Of a stretch of DNA of 64,000 nt, positions 61,201 through 64,000 are shown in pieces. The first letter of the stretch is position 1. Each line of letters begins with the position of its first letter. The notes below the pieces were generated by a model that made no database searches, was not told the DNA's origin, and saw only the letters and a list, made by a program, of their open reading frames with translations. Where the stretch lies: the NCBI GenBank assembly GCA_946482515.1, contig CAMLRS010000004.1, positions 224,282 through 288,281 of the forward strand, read 5' to 3'. The position numbers and the translations under genes are program-made. The stretch comes from an uncultured Flavobacteriales bacterium. GTDB lineage: Bacteria > Bacteroidota > Bacteroidia > Flavobacteriales > Crocinitomicaceae.

Positions 61201-64000
61201 TGCCGACTGGATCGATTTCGCACCGCGCTGGGGTAATATTTACCAATTCACCGATATCGACACCGATGGCGCCGGACCGGATACCGGAAATACGCTCGAT
61301 CAGGCGTATTTCGACGGGCTTATCCAGGAAAGCTGTGAAACGACCTGCGAAGCCTTTGCCGATGACTGGATTGATCAGCTGGCAGGGTGTAATTTTACAG
61401 GTGTGGATACGGTCGACCTGAAAAATGACCTGATGGCGGTGTGTATGAGCGGATGCGACAGTGAGCATCCGATGGGATCTACAACCGCGCCTCCGGGTTA
61501 CAGTGGTGATCATACTTCCGTTCATGAAGTATTGCTGGATCACTTCGGTTCTGAAAACAATCTGTGTTCCGATCTGCTCATTTCCAATCCGGGACCATAC
61601 CGCAGCAGCGAAGAGCTGGAAAACCTGCTCGACAAATCGCTCGACACCTGTGGCTGCAAGGCCGTACTACAGGCACAATGGGAGGAGCAGAACGACAACC
61701 CGAACGGATGGACGGTCGAACAGATCCTGGCCCTCAATACCGGCGTAACGATGGAAGATGCCCACTACCTGATCTGTGCCTGCGATAAAGCCGTTGCAGG
61801 AGATTACGAGCCAGGTGATGTGACCTGGATATCGGGAGCCAACGAATACCTGGAAAGCACGAAGATTACCATTCCGGCAACACTTGCCTGCTCCGAAGGA
61901 AACGGCTGTACCGATTGTGCTGTCGTCCTGGCATACATGGATACGCTGAACACCCGCTTCGCTGAAGTAACGGATTTCGAAAACGCTGAAAACTACAGCA
62001 CCATCCTCACCAATTACCTCAACAACGAGCTGGGCTTCCACCTGTCCTATTACGATTACACCGATTTTATAGCCAAATGCAGCGCCGATGAGGAAAACCC
62101 ATATTGCACCGTCACACCGGAAGCGAAAGAATGGGCCGCAGTGATGAAGCTCATTGCTTTCCGCGGACAATTGCTCAACGGCTCCGGAAGTGCCGTAGAT
62201 CTGTTGGCACAGAACATCGTATATGCAAACAGCGATTTGCAGCACCAGCTGCCGGGGAACCAGTACTGGTCTTCTCTTGCCGGAGATATACTCACCGTGC
62301 ACATGGGCACAACAGTCGGCAGCGATTGTAGCTTTGAGCTCACATTGCCCGATTCGCTTGGCTTTGAATTTGCCGACATCGTTTCCTTCGGCAACATCGT
62401 GCCACTGACGGGCAATTGCACGGAGAATACGACTTTCAAAATCGGTGTGACCTACCGCGACTGTGGCGAGCTGAGCTACGGCTGGCTCAACGGTACCAGC
62501 GAATGCCTGGAGATCAACAGCTGCGTGTGCGATACGGCCGGCCTGCGCCTTTGCGACGAGCTGCCGGCATTGGAAACCACTTGTTACCAGCCACGTCTCG
62601 ACGAGCTTTACCAGCAGGCCGAGACCAGCTACCTGGAAGCGATCCGCGCCATGTACCTGCCGTTTATAAAAGAATTCAACGCAGCCTGTGCCCAAACCTT
62701 CGATACCGAAGCGTTCAGCTATACCGGCCCGCGCAACACCTATCAGTACACCCTGTTCTATTACGATCAGGCCGGCAACCTCGTAAAAACCGTGGCGCCG
62801 TCGGGTGTAAACCTGTCTTTCAACCCGGTGGATGTGGAAACGGCGCGTGAGAGCGTACAGAGCTCAACCGTATACACCGCTCCTACATCTTTTGGTGCTA
62901 CCAACCCAATGCCGGTACACACCTACGAAACAGTGTATAAATACAACTCCTACGATCAGCTGGTCAATACCACCAACCCGGATCAGCAGGGAGCCACGCG
63001 TTACCTGTATGACCGCTACGGCCGCCTCGTGCTGTCGCAGAACCCGATACAGACCGATGAAAACAAATACAGCTACGTGCTCTACGACGCGCAGGGTCGT
63101 CCAATCGAAAGCGGTCAGATCGACCGGGATGTTCCGCCAGGTGGTGGAGCGGGTTACACGATCGCGGATATCACCGAAACGCAGCTGAAGACCAACGACC
63201 TGGGCACGACCATTAAAAACTGGATCTACAGCGGGGTTCGTACGGAAGTTACCTATACCGTTTACGACAAGCCGCTTTCGGGAACCATTTCCGCCAAATT
63301 TGCGGCCGGCTCGCAGCAAAACCTGCGTTTGCGTGTGGCAACTGTGATGTACTTCAATTCCGTGGGACTTGGTGCAGCTATGCCGACCAGCGGCTATGCC
63401 TCGGCAACGCATTATTCCTATGATCTGCATGGCAACGTGATCGAGACCTTGCAGGATGTTCCGGAATTGGCGCCGGTGCAGCAGGACATCAAATCGACAC
63501 AGTACCAGTTCGAGCTCATCAGCGGCAACGTGGAGAAAGTGGAGTACCAGAAAGGCAAGAACGATCAGACCACGCATAGCTATACGTACGATAAGCTCAA
63601 CCGCCTGGAAGAAGTACATTTCTCCAGCGATGGAGGCGTGCATGTGAACCGCGAGGCGCATTACCGTTACTTCGATTACGGTCCGCTGGCGCGTGTGGAG
63701 ATCGGTCAGCAGAAAGTGCAGGCCAACGATTACAGCTACACGATCAACGGCTGGCTGAAAGGCATGAACAGCAATACACTGGATCCGACCCGCGACGGCG
63801 GTAAGGACGGCTCCACAGGCTATTACAGCGGCAACGCAAGCGCTCACAGGCTCATCGCACGCGATATGAACGGCTATACCCTGGGCTATTTCCGGGGCGA
63901 TTATGCCAGCATCGGTTCTACCAGCTTCGAAGCTGCGGTTGGAACGGGCAACAACATGGCCAACGCGATCAAGCCGCTTTTCAACGGCAATATCGCTCAC
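58223..64000 (+). CDS. Giant Rhs/YD-repeat protein (3' end outside window)
   Basis: The frame is open from the ATG at 58223 to the right edge (1926 residues). It starts with a signal peptide (MNKYILILIAVLTGFNLFAG). YD-type repeats appear at ~350 (VYYDELGRPVIADLP) and again from ~1505 to the end (LFYYDQAGNLVKTVAPSG, YLYDRYGRLVLSQNPIQ, YVLYDAQGRPIESGQIDRD, SYTYDKLNRLEEV, YSYTINGWLKGMN). Between them (~596-1493) lies a region with about 40 cysteines (LACSEGNGCTDC, CQ-type pairs), unusual for an Rhs protein. The last visible residues (GYTLGYFRGDYASIG) are near the typical start of the Rhs core. Any toxin or variable C-terminus would lie outside. It ends a four-gene transcript. Confidence 0.85.
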   Translation, partial: MNKYILILIAVLTGFNLFAGNEAYSVRREGTALVTSSTVPLFSIYDGQYATMQTTAWQSQFVNTKVSNFLRLGINPDVAQTNVLNGSMTFDLKVWTWDAVNNEFDVTTISNIVLSLYYEHTNPTTVLVDEMSTYDFSDAHRVDVYLKTITNTSGFSMSEVFVQSDMVVERNYLLDNSAVSGLDIDAVSGSPFYEFQWNPKTGAEWYELEWVHVQDTKLNGSAQTDLTKLKYDYYLNSTRILVKGNAYRIPAILDKGWLLFRVRPIGFMGSALNIRKEGTWSTTAEAGTVSSHTTASRFQITSEYDAGMNWSHQVAYGDDGERFESVAFADGLGRARQTVAHNTETKQAVVSNVYYDELGRPVIADLPTPLDDDSLKHYPKFNKADGTTQAFSVEHFNSGMSDDCSPSGAGFSTASGAGKYYSPSNPDQDGENKRIPDAKKFPYNRVVYENDFSGRVQKVSGYGDSLRTGSGRETFYFYPSANQEELNRLFGAEVGYASHYSKMVTVDPNGQIYVQYADMAGRVIVTYLAGNTPASLDAIEGNGGSSVITAILPKNKQHIDTISGAPSATLTYHEFIYADGAYTFNYAMTPQQFRNACMVENICLDCVYDLDFRILDACDDSVYQYTETLMGYDLDKVCTTKVAETYTSPAISLQKGAYTIVKTLSINQEKLKENWCYYIENNTCVEPLADVFNDLYEAESFDLCNDSVDDVVDLTGCEGYREAMLKDLIPGGQYAQFVNTGGVYTALPNTSSVHSVLTEDNLGTNKDWRNPTGGYKDENGNPAKVEIKLVSVGVYNPPILPGSTVGGPLSNGNYTVDPERLTNLHDFITHFEPSWAEALLEFHPEHCFLVECEQNDSSNDYDSTMLATWTFDDACTAGYFKPLASSTGLTGCSASALDPFFNTGGNGSTLNTAMNNAMNNYQSSGHSIWKMAIYEVYCNSTGDITTCFNNYRYDTCLADLLWVTYRDMYLGLKSSFVYQAMTTACDNSHIGVDADWIDFAPRWGNIYQFTDIDTDGAGPDTGNTLDQAYFDGLIQESCETTCEAFADDWIDQLAGCNFTGVDTVDLKNDLMAVCMSGCDSEHPMGSTTAPPGYSGDHTSVHEVLLDHFGSENNLCSDLLISNPGPYRSSEELENLLDKSLDTCGCKAVLQAQWEEQNDNPNGWTVEQILALNTGVTMEDAHYLICACDKAVAGDYEPGDVTWISGANEYLESTKITIPATLACSEGNGCTDCAVVLAYMDTLNTRFAEVTDFENAENYSTILTNYLNNELGFHLSYYDYTDFIAKCSADEENPYCTVTPEAKEWAAVMKLIAFRGQLLNGSGSAVDLLAQNIVYANSDLQHQLPGNQYWSSLAGDILTVHMGTTVGSDCSFELTLPDSLGFEFADIVSFGNIVPLTGNCTENTTFKIGVTYRDCGELSYGWLNGTSECLEINSCVCDTAGLRLCDELPALETTCYQPRLDELYQQAETSYLEAIRAMYLPFIKEFNAACAQTFDTEAFSYTGPRNTYQYTLFYYDQAGNLVKTVAPSGVNLSFNPVDVETARESVQSSTVYTAPTSFGATNPMPVHTYETVYKYNSYDQLVNTTNPDQQGATRYLYDRYGRLVLSQNPIQTDENKYSYVLYDAQGRPIESGQIDRDVPPGGGAGYTIADITETQLKTNDLGTTIKNWIYSGVRTEVTYTVYDKPLSGTISAKFAAGSQQNLRLRVATVMYFNSVGLGAAMPTSGYASATHYSYDLHGNVIETLQDVPELAPVQQDIKSTQYQFELISGNVEKVEYQKGKNDQTTHSYTYDKLNRLEEVHFSSDGGVHVNREAHYRYFDYGPLARVEIGQQKVQANDYSYTINGWLKGMNSNTLDPTRDGGKDGSTGYYSGNASAHRLIARDMNGYTLGYFRGDYASIGSTSFEAAVGTGNNMANAIKPLFNGNIAH

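Noticed and set aside
62864..64000. Minus-strand frame open at the right edge
   Set aside because: It is antisense to the Rhs gene, whose YD repeats fix the plus-strand frame.

Overview
The window comes from a Bacteroidota chromosome, most likely order Flavobacteriales (a Crocinitomicaceae-type lineage is my guess, not shown by the sequence). The evidence is the type IX secretion (T9SS) C-terminal domains, SprB-type repeats, the long Bacteroidota form of IspG, DUF4175 next to ybeY-mnmG, and TAnnTTTG-type -7 promoter elements ahead of many genes. Base composition is close to balanced and coding is dense. No phage, transposase, rRNA or CRISPR array was seen.

Layout. 1-8.9 kb: three tandem paralogous giant secreted proteins with SprB-like repeats and T9SS type A tails; the first is cut by the window edge. 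9-18.6 kb: another T9SS cargo protein, a PIN-PhoH ATPase, a prolyl oligopeptidase, and an unrecognised three-gene envelope operon. 18.6-28 kb: metG, a possible zinc-binding protein, xseA-xseB, the ferrous iron system feoA-feoB plus its small Cys-rich partner, and catalase. 28-33.6 kb: LemA with a DUF2207 protein, an S4 RNA-binding protein, a YjbR protein, an ArsR-like regulator and ispG. 33.9-40 kb (minus strand): DUF4175 protein, HATPase, ybeY and mnmG, with three parS-like palindromes around mnmG. 40.2-44.9 kb: gltX-folB, tRNA-Cys, an L,D-transpeptidase-family lipoprotein, a LytTR response regulator, a 656-bp non-coding AT-rich region with DnaA-box-like sites (candidate oriC), then rpiB. 45-49.3 kb: M28 peptidase, TlpA-like redoxin, and an ECF sigma factor followed by an anti-sigma-like membrane protein that ends in a T9SS type B-like domain. 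49.5-64 kb: a more than 14-kb operon of a small secreted protein, a DNRLRE protein, a 2135-residue protein that resembles an Rhs/SpvB shell, and an Rhs/YD-repeat protein of at least 1926 residues that runs off the window.

The strongest non-coding signals are the candidate replication origin at about 44 kb with parS-like sites 8-10 kb away; a family of short intergenic repeats ending ATTGCGRRATTAC, all in one orientation between 17.9 and 33.9 kb; a C-rich/G-rich hairpin repeat family, one copy of which encodes the end of XseA; and an AT-rich inverted repeat present at 13.8 and 43.0 kb. The two giant Rhs-like genes and the sigma/anti-sigma/T9SS-domain pair are the most interesting protein systems.
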